A stretch of DNA of 64,000 nucleotides from Chloroflexota bacterium. GTDB lineage: Bacteria; Chloroflexota; Anaerolineae; DTLA01. Under the pieces are notes generated by a model. The model was not told where the DNA came from. It saw only the letters and a program-made list of their open reading frames with translations, and made no database searches. The stretch is taken from the NCBI GenBank assembly GCA_014360805.1, contig JACIWU010000002.1, forward strand, positions 26,414 through 90,413, given 5' to 3'. Every line of letters starts with the position of its first letter. Within the stretch, counting starts at the first letter, position 1. Both the position numbers and the translations under genes were made by a program. Positions 49,906 through 59,684 of the stretch are shown here, one piece after another.

Positions 49906-51044
49906 TCCTTCGCCTTCGGGGTGTACGAGGTTCGGGTCTTGCGTTTCTCTTCGTGTCGCTCCAGAGCCAGTTCTATCAGGCGGTCAAGCAGCGCCGAGTA
50001 GGGCAGACCGCTGGCCTCCCACAGTTTCGGGTACATGCTGATGGCCGTGAAGCCAGGGATGGTGTTGACCTCGTTGACATAAACATCCAGCGTTTCGCGA
50101 TCCAGCAGGAAGTCCACTCGGGCCATGCCCGCGCAGTCCACTGCCAGAAACGCTCGGATGGCCAGTTGGCGAATGCGCTGGGCCAGCGATTCGGGCAGCG
50201 GCGCGGGAATCACCAGTTCCGAGCGGTCGTCTATGTACTTGGCGTTGTAGTCGTAGAACTCGTTGCAGGGGATAATTTCCCCCAGCACCGAGGCTTCCGG
50301 CTCGTCGTTTCCGAGAACGCTGCACTCAATTTCCCTGGCGTTGATGCCTTCCTCCACCACGATTTTGCGGTCGTAGGACACGGCAAGGTGCAGGGCAGGG
50401 GCCAACTCGGCGCGGTTGTGCACCTTGGAGACGCCCACGCTGGACCCCAGGTTGGCCGGCTTCACGAAGCAGGGATAGCCGAGTTCCTGCTCAATCTGGT
50501 CTTCTATCCGTTTCTGGCTCCTCTCCAGTTCTCGCCGCTTGTACACGCGGTACCGCACGATGGGCAGGCCGTGGGCCTTGAAGACATCCTTCATCACGGC
50601 CTTGTCCATGCCCAGGGCCGACCCTAGCACGCCAGCCCCGACGTAGGGAATGTCGGCCAGTTCCAGCAGGCCCTGGACCGTGCCGTCTTCGCCATAGGGG
50701 CCATGGAGCACCGGGAAGATGACGTCCAGTTCAATGGGAGCCGCGCGCTCCACGGCCTGCATGGCCTCGCGCGAGACCAGGCCGCGCTGGGTGGGGTCGC
50801 CGAGCAGCGCCGTATGGTGCGCGTCTCCCGCCGGCAAGCCTTTCAGCGCCGCGACGGGATCCCCGCCCGCGATCCAGCGTCCCTCTTTTGTGATGCCTAT
50901 CGGGATGATCTCGTATCTCTCCTTGTCCATGGCGGCCATGACCGACTGGGCGGATACCAGCGAGACCTCGTGCTCGCCGGAGCGCCCGCCGAGTATGACG
51001 CCAACTCGGATTTTCCTTTTTCCTCCTGGTGCTCCTGAAGGCAT
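49902..51044 (-). CDS. ddl: D-alanine--D-alanine ligase
   Basis: ATP-grasp ligase, 380 residues. [17 protein letters not shown] at the start, [32 protein letters not shown], and the omega-loop EFYDYNAKY, whose Tyr is typical of D-Ala-D-Ala (not D-Ala-D-Lac) enzymes; [10 protein letters not shown] near the end. It lies 3 bases after murC and overlaps ftsQ. Confidence 0.97.
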   Translation of the reverse strand: MPSGAPGGKRKIRVGVILGGRSGEHEVSLVSAQSVMAAMDKERYEIIPIGITKEGRWIAGGDPVAALKGLPAGDAHHTALLGDPTQRGLVSREAMQAVERAAPIELDVIFPVLHGPYGEDGTVQGLLELADIPYVGAGVLGSALGMDKAVMKDVFKAHGLPIVRYRVYKRRELERSQKRIEDQIEQELGYPCFVKPANLGSSVGVSKVHNRAELAPALHLAVSYDRKIVVEEGINAREIECSVLGNDEPEASVLGEIIPCNEFYDYNAKYIDDRSELVIPAPLPESLAQRIRQLAIRAFLAVDCAGMARVDFLLDRETLDVYVNEVNTIPGFTAISMYPKLWEASGLPYSALLDRLIELALERHEEKRKTRTSYTPKAKE

Positions 51045-51047
51045 TCT

Positions 51048-52505
51048 CTACTTCTCCGCTTGCAAGGTTCGGGCCAGTTTGCGGCGCAGGTGAGCGAGGG
51101 TGCGGTCGCCTACAATCCACTCGTCGCCTGCACCCAGGGTGATGATGAGGGCGTCAGGCTCCGCTTGTTCCGCCAGCAGCGCGGCCGCTTCGTCCAGGCT
51201 GCCCACGTAGCGCGCGTCGGGGTGGGGCATCTGTTTGGCCAGCAGGTCGGGGCGCACCGTCGGGTCGTGCGGCTCGCGGGCCGGATAGACCGGCAGGACG
51301 ACGACGTGGTCGGCCTCGCCGAAGCAACCGGCAAAGTCCCGCCACAATGTCTTGAGGCGGCTGTAGGTGTGGGGCTGGAACACCGCCCAGAGCGGGCGCG
51401 GGCCGTATTTCTCCCGCACCGCCCGAAGGGTGGCTGCAATCTGGGTCGGGTGATGGGCGTAGTCGTCCAGCACCACGATGCCCTGCACCGAGCCGCGCTC
51501 CTGCATGCGTCGGCGGGTGCCGCGGAAACGGGCCAGGGACTCGGCGGCGGAGGCCAGGGGCACGCCCAGCCACGCGGCCGCGGCCAGCGCCGCGACGCTG
51601 TTGCCCACGTTGTGGCGGCCGGGTAAAGCCACGCGGGCGCGAATATCCGGGCGACCCTCGCGCACGACGGTGAATTCCGTGCCGCCGTCGGCGTGCGGGG
51701 TCAGGTCGCGGGCGCTCCACGTGGCGTCGGGGTCAAGGCCGAAGGTCTGGACGGCGCAGCCGGCGATGGACGCGGCTTCCTGGGCCAGGCTGGCGACGGC
51801 CGGGTCGTGGGCCCACGCGAGGATGAGGCCGTCGGGGACGGTGCGGGCCGCGAATTCCAGGAATGCCTGGCGCAGGTCGTCCTCATCGCGGAAGCAGTCG
51901 GGATGATCCATCTCCACGTTGGTGATGACGGACAGGTGGGGCCGCAACGCCAGGAAGGTGCGGTCGTACTCGTCGGCTTCCAGCACGAAGTGCGGGCCGC
52001 GGCCCACGCGGGCGTTGTCGCCGAAGTTCTCCACGACGCCACCGATGATGAATGAGGGGTCAAGGCCGGCCTCGGTCAGGATGAACGCGATAAGTCCGGC
52101 AGTGGTGGTTTTGCCGTGGCTGCCCGCCACGGCGACGCCGACTTTGCCGGCGAGGAGCGCGGCCAGCACAGGCCCGCGCTTGACGACGGGGATTCCCTGT
52201 CGGGCGGCCTCTTGCCATTCGGCGTTGGAGGGCGCGATGGCCGAGGAGACGATGACTAGATCGGCCCCGCGGACGTGGTCGGGCGCGTGGCCGAGGTAGA
52301 TGCGCGCGCCGCGCCGGACCAGGGCCTCCGTCTGGGCGTTGGCCTGGATGTCCGAGCCGGACACCTCTAGCCCGCGCGCCAGCAGGACGGCGGCGATGGC
52401 GCTCAGGCCCGCCCCGCCGATGCCCACCAGGTGCACGCGGCGCACCGCTGCGAGATTCACCGTGCCGTTGTTCCGTTCGGCATCAGGCTGTTTGTTCGCA
52501 TTCAC
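51048..52505 (-). CDS. murC: UDP-N-acetylmuramate--L-alanine ligase
   Basis: Adds L-Ala to UDP-MurNAc. 485 residues from GTG 52505, which overlaps the stop of the preceding membrane gene (TAGTG); GTG 52460 is an alternative. Motifs [86 protein letters not shown]. Product feeds MurD in the same cluster. Confidence 0.97.
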   Translation of the reverse strand: MNANKQPDAERNNGTVNLAAVRRVHLVGIGGAGLSAIAAVLLARGLEVSGSDIQANAQTEALVRRGARIYLGHAPDHVRGADLVIVSSAIAPSNAEWQEAARQGIPVVKRGPVLAALLAGKVGVAVAGSHGKTTTAGLIAFILTEAGLDPSFIIGGVVENFGDNARVGRGPHFVLEADEYDRTFLALRPHLSVITNVEMDHPDCFRDEDDLRQAFLEFAARTVPDGLILAWAHDPAVASLAQEAASIAGCAVQTFGLDPDATWSARDLTPHADGGTEFTVVREGRPDIRARVALPGRHNVGNSVAALAAAAWLGVPLASAAESLARFRGTRRRMQERGSVQGIVVLDDYAHHPTQIAATLRAVREKYGPRPLWAVFQPHTYSRLKTLWRDFAGCFGEADHVVVLPVYPAREPHDPTVRPDLLAKQMPHPDARYVGSLDEAAALLAEQAEPDALIITLGAGDEWIVGDRTLAHLRRKLARTLQAEK

Positions 52506-53050
52506 TACCTGATCACCCGCATGAAGATGAGAAATGCTGCCAGCGCAAGAAACCCGTAGGGCGGGATCAGGGCCTCGGGGAGCAGCGTTACCAGCACCGT
52601 CGCTACCGGCGACAGGGGCTGCTGGAAGAGGCCAAACAGCGAGATAGGGTAGTCCAGTTTGTGCATGTAGTACCACAGACTGCCGATGACCAGGTAGCCG
52701 TTCCACAGGCCGACGATGAGATTGAGGGCGATGCCGAACGGGCCTGGCACCGGGCGGCCCTCAAAGGTAAGGGTTTCGCCCTGGTACGAGATGAACGTAA
52801 CCAGGATGATGACCGCCGAGTACACGCCGTACCGCACCAGGTTGGCCTGCACGCTGTCCGGCGGCGAAATCCGCACCAATACGACCAGCATATCCAGCGC
52901 CTGCGTGATCTGCTTGGCGAAGAACGTCAGCAGGAACAGCAGGAAGGCCAGCACGGTGGTAACGCCGACCTCCCGCAGGAAGCCGCGCACCAGGCCGATG
53001 AGGCCGAACATCACGATTAGCGAACCCCACAGAACCTCAATAGGCCCCAC
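52505..53050 (-). CDS. CvpA-like membrane protein 1 in the dcw cluster
   Basis: 181 residues, about five predicted helices. N-terminal VMFGLIGLVRGFLREVG resembles the first helix and R-G-F-x-R-E motif of CvpA-family proteins. GTG start at 53050. It sits between murG and murC, 34 bases after a second protein of similar shape. Role unknown; position suggests a link to septal wall synthesis. Confidence 0.65.
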   Translation of the reverse strand: MGPIEVLWGSLIVMFGLIGLVRGFLREVGVTTVLAFLLFLLTFFAKQITQALDMLVVLVRISPPDSVQANLVRYGVYSAVIILVTFISYQGETLTFEGRPVPGPFGIALNLIVGLWNGYLVIGSLWYYMHKLDYPISLFGLFQQPLSPVATVLVTLLPEALIPPYGFLALAAFLIFMRVIR

Positions 53051-53084
53051 GACATTTCTCCCTCTCTACGGGTCGTTGAGACCG

Positions 53085-53639
53085 TCAGGCTTGCTTCTTC
53101 TTCGGCGGCGATGACTGCCTGATGCCCAGGCCGATGAGAACGATGATGAACACGATGACGGCGGCTGCCGTGTTGCCTGGGCTGAAGTGCGATTGTGCCT
53201 TCAACCCCGAGACCACGAACACCGTCTCCGGCTCCACGAAAATCCGCGGAAAGACGAACCTGCCGATCAGGTAGCCGTTCACTCCCCCCACAATTGTGCC
53301 GAGGAGTCGGCTGGCGATTCCCTTGGGCGGCTTCACCAGCACCCTGCTGATGACGATGCTGGCCAGGAATATCAGGCCGAATACGATCAGGTCGCTCGTC
53401 TTCCCCGGCGGCAACGCCGCTGCGGATGGCGCAGCGCCCCCCTTCGTCAGGCCGAACGCCTTCTGCCCGAGCGCGACGACGGTGGGCACGTAGCGCGCAC
53501 CCGTGGGCGCCACCACCGACCCGAGGATGACGCCGACGAGCACCACTATCTCCCTGGCGATGCCCCGGCGAAGGCCGAGCACCGCGCACACCGCGATCAG
53601 GATGTTGAGCAAGAGCGCCTGATCCACGTTTACGCGCAT
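53085..53639 (-). CDS. CvpA-like membrane protein 2 in the dcw cluster
   Basis: 184 residues, about four helices. LGLRRGIAREIVVLVGVILG is CvpA-like, a second match is LLGTIVGGVNGYLIGRF, and the C-terminus is basic (SSPPKKKQA). ATG 53639 starts immediately after the murG stop, with GGGGGG as RBS. The pair may be an old duplication or two halves of one complex. Confidence 0.65.
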   Translation of the reverse strand: MRVNVDQALLLNILIAVCAVLGLRRGIAREIVVLVGVILGSVVAPTGARYVPTVVALGQKAFGLTKGGAAPSAAALPPGKTSDLIVFGLIFLASIVISRVLVKPPKGIASRLLGTIVGGVNGYLIGRFVFPRIFVEPETVFVVSGLKAQSHFSPGNTAAAVIVFIIVLIGLGIRQSSPPKKKQA

Positions 53640-53640
53640 G

Positions 53641-54738
53641 CTACCCCCCCTTGGCGGTAGGCAGCGCCCGCAAAGCCCGCGCAAGCGCACGTGCCGCGTC
53701 GGGCTGGGCCAGGCGACGGGCGTTCTCGCGCATGGCTTCGCGGCGGGCGTCCTCCGCCAATAGGCTGCGGACGGCGGGCAGCAGGTCCTCGCCCACACGG
53801 TCATTCTCCATCACGAGGGCCGCGCCGTGCTCGGCTAGGTAGCGCGCGTTGACCATCTGGTGCCGCCCCGCATACGGGTAGGGGACCAGGATGGACGGCA
53901 CGCCCGCGGCGGGGAATTCGCCCAGCACCGACGCGCCCGCACGCGAGACCACCAGGTCGGCGGCCACCACTGCCGCGGGCAGGTCGTGCAGGTAGGCGAA
54001 CAGGTGATAGCGCGCCTGTTTGTCGGCAGGCAGCGACGCGCGCCTGGCCGACAGGGCAGGGTAGTCGCCCTCGCCGCAAACGTGCACCAGTTGCGCCAAC
54101 TCCAGAATCTCCTCCAGCGCGACCTCCACGGCCTTGTTGAGCGCGCTCGCGCCACGGCTCCCGCCGAAGACGAGCACGATCTTGTCGTCGGAAAGCGACA
54201 GCGCCCGCCGTGCCGATGCCCGATCCAGCGCCAGAAACTCTTCCCGCACCGGGTAGCCGGTAACGATGACCTTGGCGGCGCGGAAGTGGCGGGCGGCCTC
54301 TTGCGCCGTTACGGCCACGCGCGTGGCAATGCGCGCCAGGACCCTGACCGCCAGCCCCGGCTCCATGTCCGGCAGGTAGATAAGGCTGGGGATGCGCAGC
54401 AGCCAACCTGCCACCACAACCGGCACCGAGACGTATCCCCCCGTGGCGAAGATGGCGTCGGGGCGCAAGCGGCGGAGCGCGCCCGCAGCCCGATAGGTGC
54501 CACGGACGAGGTTCGCCACGTTCACCACGAGCCGCACGGGGCCGGCCCCACGCACCGGCGCAGCCGGAACGGCCACGAACGGCAATCCGGCCCGTTCGGC
54601 CAGCGTCTGCTCTATGCTGTTGCCGCGGCCCATGTACCAGACCTCATCACCGTGCCCGCTGGCGCGTAGCGCCTGGGCGACGGCGAGTGCTGGATACACG
54701 TGGCCGCCGGTACCTCCCCCCGTAAGCATAAGCCGCAC
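53641..54738 (-). CDS. murG: UDP-GlcNAc:undecaprenyl-PP-MurNAc-pentapeptide transferase
   Basis: Peripheral membrane glycosyltransferase making lipid II. 365 residues; TGGGTGGHVYPALAVAQAL at the N-terminus, FATGGYVSVPVVVAG, and SRAGASVLGEFPAAGVPSIL with PYPYAGRHQMVNA in the C-terminal lobe. The start is GTG 54738 inside the 3' end of ftsW (92-base overlap). Confidence 0.97.
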   Translation of the reverse strand: MRLMLTGGGTGGHVYPALAVAQALRASGHGDEVWYMGRGNSIEQTLAERAGLPFVAVPAAPVRGAGPVRLVVNVANLVRGTYRAAGALRRLRPDAIFATGGYVSVPVVVAGWLLRIPSLIYLPDMEPGLAVRVLARIATRVAVTAQEAARHFRAAKVIVTGYPVREEFLALDRASARRALSLSDDKIVLVFGGSRGASALNKAVEVALEEILELAQLVHVCGEGDYPALSARRASLPADKQARYHLFAYLHDLPAAVVAADLVVSRAGASVLGEFPAAGVPSILVPYPYAGRHQMVNARYLAEHGAALVMENDRVGEDLLPAVRSLLAEDARREAMRENARRLAQPDAARALARALRALPTAKGG

Positions 54739-55852
54739 TGGATTTTGTCTCCTTGCGCTGTGTGTCGCCGGAGATGCTGAGCAGAATCCCTGTACCCATA
54801 AGGCACGCCAACAGAGACGTGCCTCCGTAACTGATGAAGGGCAGCGTGAGGCCGGTGATGGGCAGCACGCCCACGTTCACGCCGATGTGGATGAGCGCCT
54901 GCAGGAGAATCCAGACGCCGATGCCCGCCGCGGCGAGCATGCCGAGTTCGGACTGCGCGTGCTGGGCGATTCGCGTCGCGCGATAGCCGAAGTATAGGAA
55001 GGCCGCCAGCAGCACCAGCGCGACGAAAACGCCAAACCCGTAAGTTACGAAGGCGAAAATGAAATCCATGTGAGCGCCGCGCACCAGTTCGGCTTGCTGC
55101 TGGAGTTTCTCCACCCCGTGCCCGAACATGCCTGCCGATCGGGTCAGGGTCTCCAGGAACCGGTTCTGGATGGCGGCGCTGCTTTCGCCCCCGCGGACGA
55201 AGCCGAGGATGCGCGCGCGCTGGTAGGGGATGAGCATGGCGACGACGAACGTCAGGACGCCGCCGCCCGCGATGACTGCCAGCACCTGCCGCGTCGCGGC
55301 CCCGGCCAGGTAGAGCATGGTAACCGAGACCAGAGCCAGGATTATGGCGTTGGACAGGTTGGGCTGCAACAAGATGAGGGCCAGATAGATGCCCACCAGG
55401 ATGAGGAAGGGGATGAGACCCGCGTCTACGTCGTTGAGTTTGTCGCGCTTGGACGAGAGCCAGCGCGCCAGGTAGAGAATGAGGATGGGTTTGGCGATCT
55501 CGCTGGGCTGCACGGAAAAGCCAAACAGTTCCAGTCGGCGATAGGCACCGTAGTCGGATTTGCCAAAGAAAAAGACGGCGATCAGCAAGAGCAGAACGGC
55601 GATTGCGAGGGCGGGAACCAGCCGTGCCAATCGGCGATAGCCAATCACGTATACCGCGACTGCAACGATAAGTCCGATGATAAGCCATTTCAACTGGCCC
55701 AGGACGAACTGGAGAGGCTCCTGTCCCTCGCTCCAGAGCATGGCATCGGAGACGGAGGTCGCCCATACCGCCGTCAGGCCGAACAGGACCAGCGCCGCCG
55801 TCGTGATGAGCAGCGGGACGTCCATTCTGTTCTTGCGGATGCGCGTAGCCAT
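54647..55852 (-). CDS. ftsW: Lipid II polymerase FtsW (SEDS family)
   Basis: Septal glycosyltransferase of the SEDS family, 401 residues with about ten helices. FFGKSDYGAYRRLELFGFSVQPSEIAKP (seen as GAYRRLELFGFSVQPSEIAK) and NVGVLPITGLTLPFISYGGT are signatures. The basic tail of about 30 residues is encoded in the overlap with murG. ATG 55852 (MATRIRKNRMDVPLL) is taken. It works with the upstream FtsI-type PBP. Confidence 0.96.
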   Translation of the reverse strand: MATRIRKNRMDVPLLITTAALVLFGLTAVWATSVSDAMLWSEGQEPLQFVLGQLKWLIIGLIVAVAVYVIGYRRLARLVPALAIAVLLLLIAVFFFGKSDYGAYRRLELFGFSVQPSEIAKPILILYLARWLSSKRDKLNDVDAGLIPFLILVGIYLALILLQPNLSNAIILALVSVTMLYLAGAATRQVLAVIAGGGVLTFVVAMLIPYQRARILGFVRGGESSAAIQNRFLETLTRSAGMFGHGVEKLQQQAELVRGAHMDFIFAFVTYGFGVFVALVLLAAFLYFGYRATRIAQHAQSELGMLAAAGIGVWILLQALIHIGVNVGVLPITGLTLPFISYGGTSLLACLMGTGILLSISGDTQRKETKSSAAYAYGGRYRRPRVSSTRRRPGATRQRAR

Positions 55853-55859
55853 GGCCGTG

Positions 55860-57275
55860 TTACTCCTGATCGGGGTTGGCTGCCTGCGATTGCAGGCCGC
55901 GCACCAATTCTTTGAACCGCTGTCCGCGCTCGGCGAAGTCGCGGAAGGCGTCAAAACTCGTGCCCCCAGGGGCCAGAAGCACCACGTCGCCCGGCTGCGA
56001 CAGGTCGGCGGCCAGCGGCACGGCCTCCTCCAGCCGTCGCACGACGTGGACGGCGCGGAGCGTGGTCGGCCCCTCCGCGCGCTGCACGGCTTCGGACACG
56101 GCCCGCTCTATCAGACCCGCCGCCTCGCCGAACAGGATCAGGTGTCGCACGCGCCGCACGGTGAGGTCGGCCATCTCCTCCCAGGGCAGGTGCTTGTCGC
56201 GCCCGCCGGCCAGCAGGATGATGGGTTCCGTGAACGAGCGCAGGGCGGCAACCGTGCGTTCGGGCGTGGTGGCGATGGAATCGTCGTAGAAGTGCGCGCC
56301 GCGGACGGTGGCGACAAACTCCAGCCGATGCTCCACGCCAGGGAAGGTAGCGCAGACGCGCGCGATGGCTTCGGCCGGAGCGCCCGCCAGTCGCGCCAGG
56401 AGCGACGCCGCCAGCGCGTTCTCCAGATTGTGCTCGCCGCGCAGGCGCAGGTCTCCGCGCGCGCAGATGCGCTCCGGCGCGCCGTCCAGGCGGATGGTCA
56501 GCGCGTCGCCGTCCAGGTAACTGCCGGCGGGCACGCGCTCCTTGCGGCTGAAGAAGAAAGCGCGCCCGTGGCAAGCGCCCGCCAGGTCGCGGGTTACGGC
56601 GTTGTCGTAGCCCAGAACGGCGATGTCATCCGCCGCTTGGTGCGCCAGAATCTCGCGCTTGGCCGCGATGTACGAGGCCATGTCGGGGTGGCGGTCCAGG
56701 TGGTTGGGCGTGATGTTCAGGATGGCGGCGATGTGGGGACTCGCGCCCAGCATCTCCAGTTGGAAACTGGACAGTTCCATGACGACTTTGTCGGTGGACT
56801 GGATTTCGCGCAGGTGGCCGATGAGCGGCCGCCCGATGTTGCCGCCGACGAAGGTGCGGAACCCCGCTTGCTTCAGCATCTCGCCGGTCATGGCGGTGGT
56901 GGTCGTCTTGCCACTGCTGCCGGTGATGCCGATGATGGGGGCGGGGCACAGGCGGACGAAGAGCCGCGTCTCGCTGCTCAAGGGGATGCCCCTGCGGACG
57001 GCCTCGCGCAGGATGGGAATCTCCAGCGGGACGCCTGGACTCACGAAGACCACGTCGGTGTCCAGGATGGACTCGGGGTGGCCGCCCAGGCGTAGGTCAA
57101 CGGGCAGGTCGCGGATGGTGTCCAAATGGGCGGCGAGGGCTTCCTCGGTCCGGATGTCGCTGAGGATGACGCGCGCGCCCTGCTCGCACAGGAAGCGCGT
57201 CAGAGCCGTGCCCTCGCGGGCCGCCCCGATGACCGTTACTGTTCGGTTACGGAAGTCCGTCTCGTCTGAATACAT
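55860..57275 (-). CDS. murD: UDP-N-acetylmuramoyl-L-alanine--D-glutamate ligase
   Basis: 471 residues. N-terminal Rossmann VTVIGAAREGTALTRFL, P-loop GITGSSGKTTTTAMTGEML, VMELSSFQLEML, ITPNHLDRHPDM, and the C-terminal YDDSIATTPERTVAAL and LLAGGRDKHLPW. Follows mraY by 4 bases and ftsW follows by 7. Confidence 0.97.
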   Translation of the reverse strand: MYSDETDFRNRTVTVIGAAREGTALTRFLCEQGARVILSDIRTEEALAAHLDTIRDLPVDLRLGGHPESILDTDVVFVSPGVPLEIPILREAVRRGIPLSSETRLFVRLCPAPIIGITGSSGKTTTTAMTGEMLKQAGFRTFVGGNIGRPLIGHLREIQSTDKVVMELSSFQLEMLGASPHIAAILNITPNHLDRHPDMASYIAAKREILAHQAADDIAVLGYDNAVTRDLAGACHGRAFFFSRKERVPAGSYLDGDALTIRLDGAPERICARGDLRLRGEHNLENALAASLLARLAGAPAEAIARVCATFPGVEHRLEFVATVRGAHFYDDSIATTPERTVAALRSFTEPIILLAGGRDKHLPWEEMADLTVRRVRHLILFGEAAGLIERAVSEAVQRAEGPTTLRAVHVVRRLEEAVPLAADLSQPGDVVLLAPGGTSFDAFRDFAERGQRFKELVRGLQSQAANPDQE

Positions 57276-57279
57276 GGCC

Positions 57280-58260
57280 CTAGATCAACGCAAGCGCTAC
57301 GCCAAGCATGGCGGCCAACATGGCGATAAACCAGAACCGGAGGGTTACCTGCACCTCCGACCAGCCCTTGAGTTCAAAGTGGTGGTGGATGGGCGCCATC
57401 TTGAAGATGCGCTTCCCCTTGGTGAGTTTGAAGTACAGCACCTGCAGGATGTCGGACAGCGCCTCGGCCACGAAGATGATGCCCACGACGGGCAGCAGGA
57501 GCCACTGGCCGGTCATCAGGGCGACGGTTCCCAGCGTGGCGCCCAGGGCCAGAGATCCGGTGTCGCCCATGAAGAGCATGGCCGGATGGGCGTTGTACCA
57601 GAGAAATGCCAGCGTGGCCCCCACAACCGTGAAGCAGAAGTTGACCAGATAAACCTGCCCCTGGAGGTAGGCGATGATTCCGTAGGCGGTGAAGGCGATG
57701 GCGACCGTGCCGCCCGCCAGCCCGTCCAGGCCGTCGGTCAGGTTGACGGCGTTGGTGCTGCCCACGATGATGAAGACGGCGACGGGCAGGTACCAGAGGC
57801 CGATGTCTATCTTGTAGGGGATGGTAGGGATAGCGACGCTGCGCAGGCCCAGCGCGAAATGGAGGCCCAGCGCCGCGACCAGGGCGATGAGCACCTGCCA
57901 AAGGAACTTGTAGCGTGCCAGAAGGCCGGTGCCGCGCGTGCCGCGAACGCCAGCCAGGTCGTCAATGGCGCCCAGGATGCCGTAGGCCAGCATGACGCCC
58001 ATGGGCAGGAGAATGGACCGCCCGATGAGGTCCAGCCCCCGCAGGTTGGGCAGGTTGAGGGCGGCGGTGATGAGGAGCACGGGGATGATCATCATCAAGC
58101 CGCCCATGGTGGGCGTGCCCATCTTGACCATGTGGCTGGACGGGCCGTCCACGCGGATTTGCTTGCCGATGCGGTACTTCTTGAGCACTCGGATAAGAGG
58201 CCCGCCCCAGAAAACCGCCAGCAAGAAGGATATGGTTCCCAACGTCAGTGAACTGGCCAA
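57280..58260 (-). CDS. mraY: Phospho-N-acetylmuramoyl-pentapeptide transferase
   Basis: Membrane enzyme making lipid I; 326 residues, ten helices. KMGTPTMGGLMMIIPVL, GAIDDLAG, STNAVNLTDGLDGLAGG with the catalytic Asp pair, and FKMAPIHHHFELKGWSE (His-rich loop). The start is TTG 58260 with AGAGGTGA upstream, an unusual start for this gene; 4 bases separate it from murF. Confidence 0.97.
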   Translation of the reverse strand: MASSLTLGTISFLLAVFWGGPLIRVLKKYRIGKQIRVDGPSSHMVKMGTPTMGGLMMIIPVLLITAALNLPNLRGLDLIGRSILLPMGVMLAYGILGAIDDLAGVRGTRGTGLLARYKFLWQVLIALVAALGLHFALGLRSVAIPTIPYKIDIGLWYLPVAVFIIVGSTNAVNLTDGLDGLAGGTVAIAFTAYGIIAYLQGQVYLVNFCFTVVGATLAFLWYNAHPAMLFMGDTGSLALGATLGTVALMTGQWLLLPVVGIIFVAEALSDILQVLYFKLTKGKRIFKMAPIHHHFELKGWSEVQVTLRFWFIAMLAAMLGVALALI

Positions 58261-58264
58261 TGTA

Positions 58265-59674
58265 TCACCTCTCGGCCCTCAGGGCCTTCACGATGTCTTC
58301 CATGTGCATGCCGCGAGATCCCTTGACTAGGATAATGTCCCCTTCTTGAATCCAATCGGACAGGACGCGGATGGCCTCTTCGTTGGAGTCCACGATGACC
58401 ACGTCCTGCGGCGACATGCCGCACGCCAGCGCCTCTTCGCCGATGATGCGCCCACGCTTGCCAACGGCGATGAGGCGGGACACGACCTCAATGGCCCTTC
58501 GCGCGACCTTGCGGTGTCCCTCTTCTTCCAAGGCGCCCAGTTCTAGCATGTCGCCCAAAACTGCTATCCTACGTCCCTTCAGTTCTGCGAGCAAATTCAG
58601 CGCGGCGATGGTGGACTTGGGGCTTGCGTTGTAGGTGTCGTCCAGGATGAGCGCGCCGCGAATGGCGGGCGTGGCGATGAGCCGCAGTTGCGCCGACACG
58701 TCCATAAGCCCCGCCATGATCTCCTGCCACGAGAGGCCCTCGTTCAAGGCGACGGCGGCGGCGGCCAGGGCCGTGTGGACCGAGTGCGTACCCAGCAGAG
58801 CCGCGCGGGCGTGGATGGTGTCGCCGCGGTAGTGCAGGCGGAAACGGATGCCTTCCAGGCCCTGGCTTTCTACGTCGGAGGCGTAGAGGTCGCAGTCGGG
58901 CGTGAGACCGTAGGTGAAGACCCTGGCGCGGGTCAGGGCGGCCATGCTCCGCACGCGCGGGTCGTCGCCGTTGAGGATGGCGACGCCGTCGGCGGGCAGC
59001 GCCTGCACCAGTTCCGACTTGGCCTGCGCGATGCGCTCAATGGACCCCAGCCGCTCCAGATGGACAGGCTCCACGTTGGTAACGATGCCGAGGGCGGGCA
59101 TGGCGATTTCGGCCAGGCGCGCGATTTCGCCCAGGGCGTACATGCCCATCTCCAAGACGGCGTATTCGGTCTTGGGCGTAACTTTCAGCAGGGTCAGGGG
59201 CAGGCCGATTTCGTTGTTGAGGTTGCCCTCGTTCCGCAGCGTTACGTAGCGCCGAGAAAGGACCGCCGCGGTGAGTTCCTTGGTAACAGTCTTGCCCACG
59301 CTTCCCGTAACGCCCACAACGCGCACCCGCATGCGCCTGCGCCAGTAGGCGGCGACCTCCTGCAGCGTCCAGAGGGTGTCGGGCACGACGATGGCGACGG
59401 GCGGAGTGATGCGGTCGTGCGCGGTGTCGCGGGTCCAGACCTGGGCCGCCGTGGCCGGGGCGCGCGAGACGAGGACGGCCACCGCGCCTTTGGCGATGGC
59501 GTCGTCCGCGAAGTCCGAACCGTCGGCGGATTCGCCTTTCAGGCCGACGAACAGCCGGTCGGGGCCGGCCTGCCGCGAGTCAATGACCACGTCTCGGACG
59601 GGGCGCTCGCTGCCGGGCGTGCCTTTCGTTTCTATGCCGGTTGCGGCCTGGATGATGTCGCCTAGGGTGAGCAT
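58265..59674 (-). CDS. murF: UDP-MurNAc-tripeptide--D-alanyl-D-alanine ligase
   Basis: 469 residues. VVIDSRQAGPDRLFVGLKGE, P-loop GVTGSVGKTVTKEL, NLNNEIGLPLTLL, NVEPVHLERLGS, and the MurF-type DDTYNASPKSTIAAL near 330. ATG 59674 (MLTLGDIIQ) follows GAGGG, 10 bases past the PBP stop. The neighbouring ligase murE, normally just upstream, is missing here. Confidence 0.96.
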   Translation of the reverse strand: MLTLGDIIQAATGIETKGTPGSERPVRDVVIDSRQAGPDRLFVGLKGESADGSDFADDAIAKGAVAVLVSRAPATAAQVWTRDTAHDRITPPVAIVVPDTLWTLQEVAAYWRRRMRVRVVGVTGSVGKTVTKELTAAVLSRRYVTLRNEGNLNNEIGLPLTLLKVTPKTEYAVLEMGMYALGEIARLAEIAMPALGIVTNVEPVHLERLGSIERIAQAKSELVQALPADGVAILNGDDPRVRSMAALTRARVFTYGLTPDCDLYASDVESQGLEGIRFRLHYRGDTIHARAALLGTHSVHTALAAAAVALNEGLSWQEIMAGLMDVSAQLRLIATPAIRGALILDDTYNASPKSTIAALNLLAELKGRRIAVLGDMLELGALEEEGHRKVARRAIEVVSRLIAVGKRGRIIGEEALACGMSPQDVVIVDSNEEAIRVLSDWIQEGDIILVKGSRGMHMEDIVKALRAER

Positions 59675-59684
59675 ACAGAATCCC

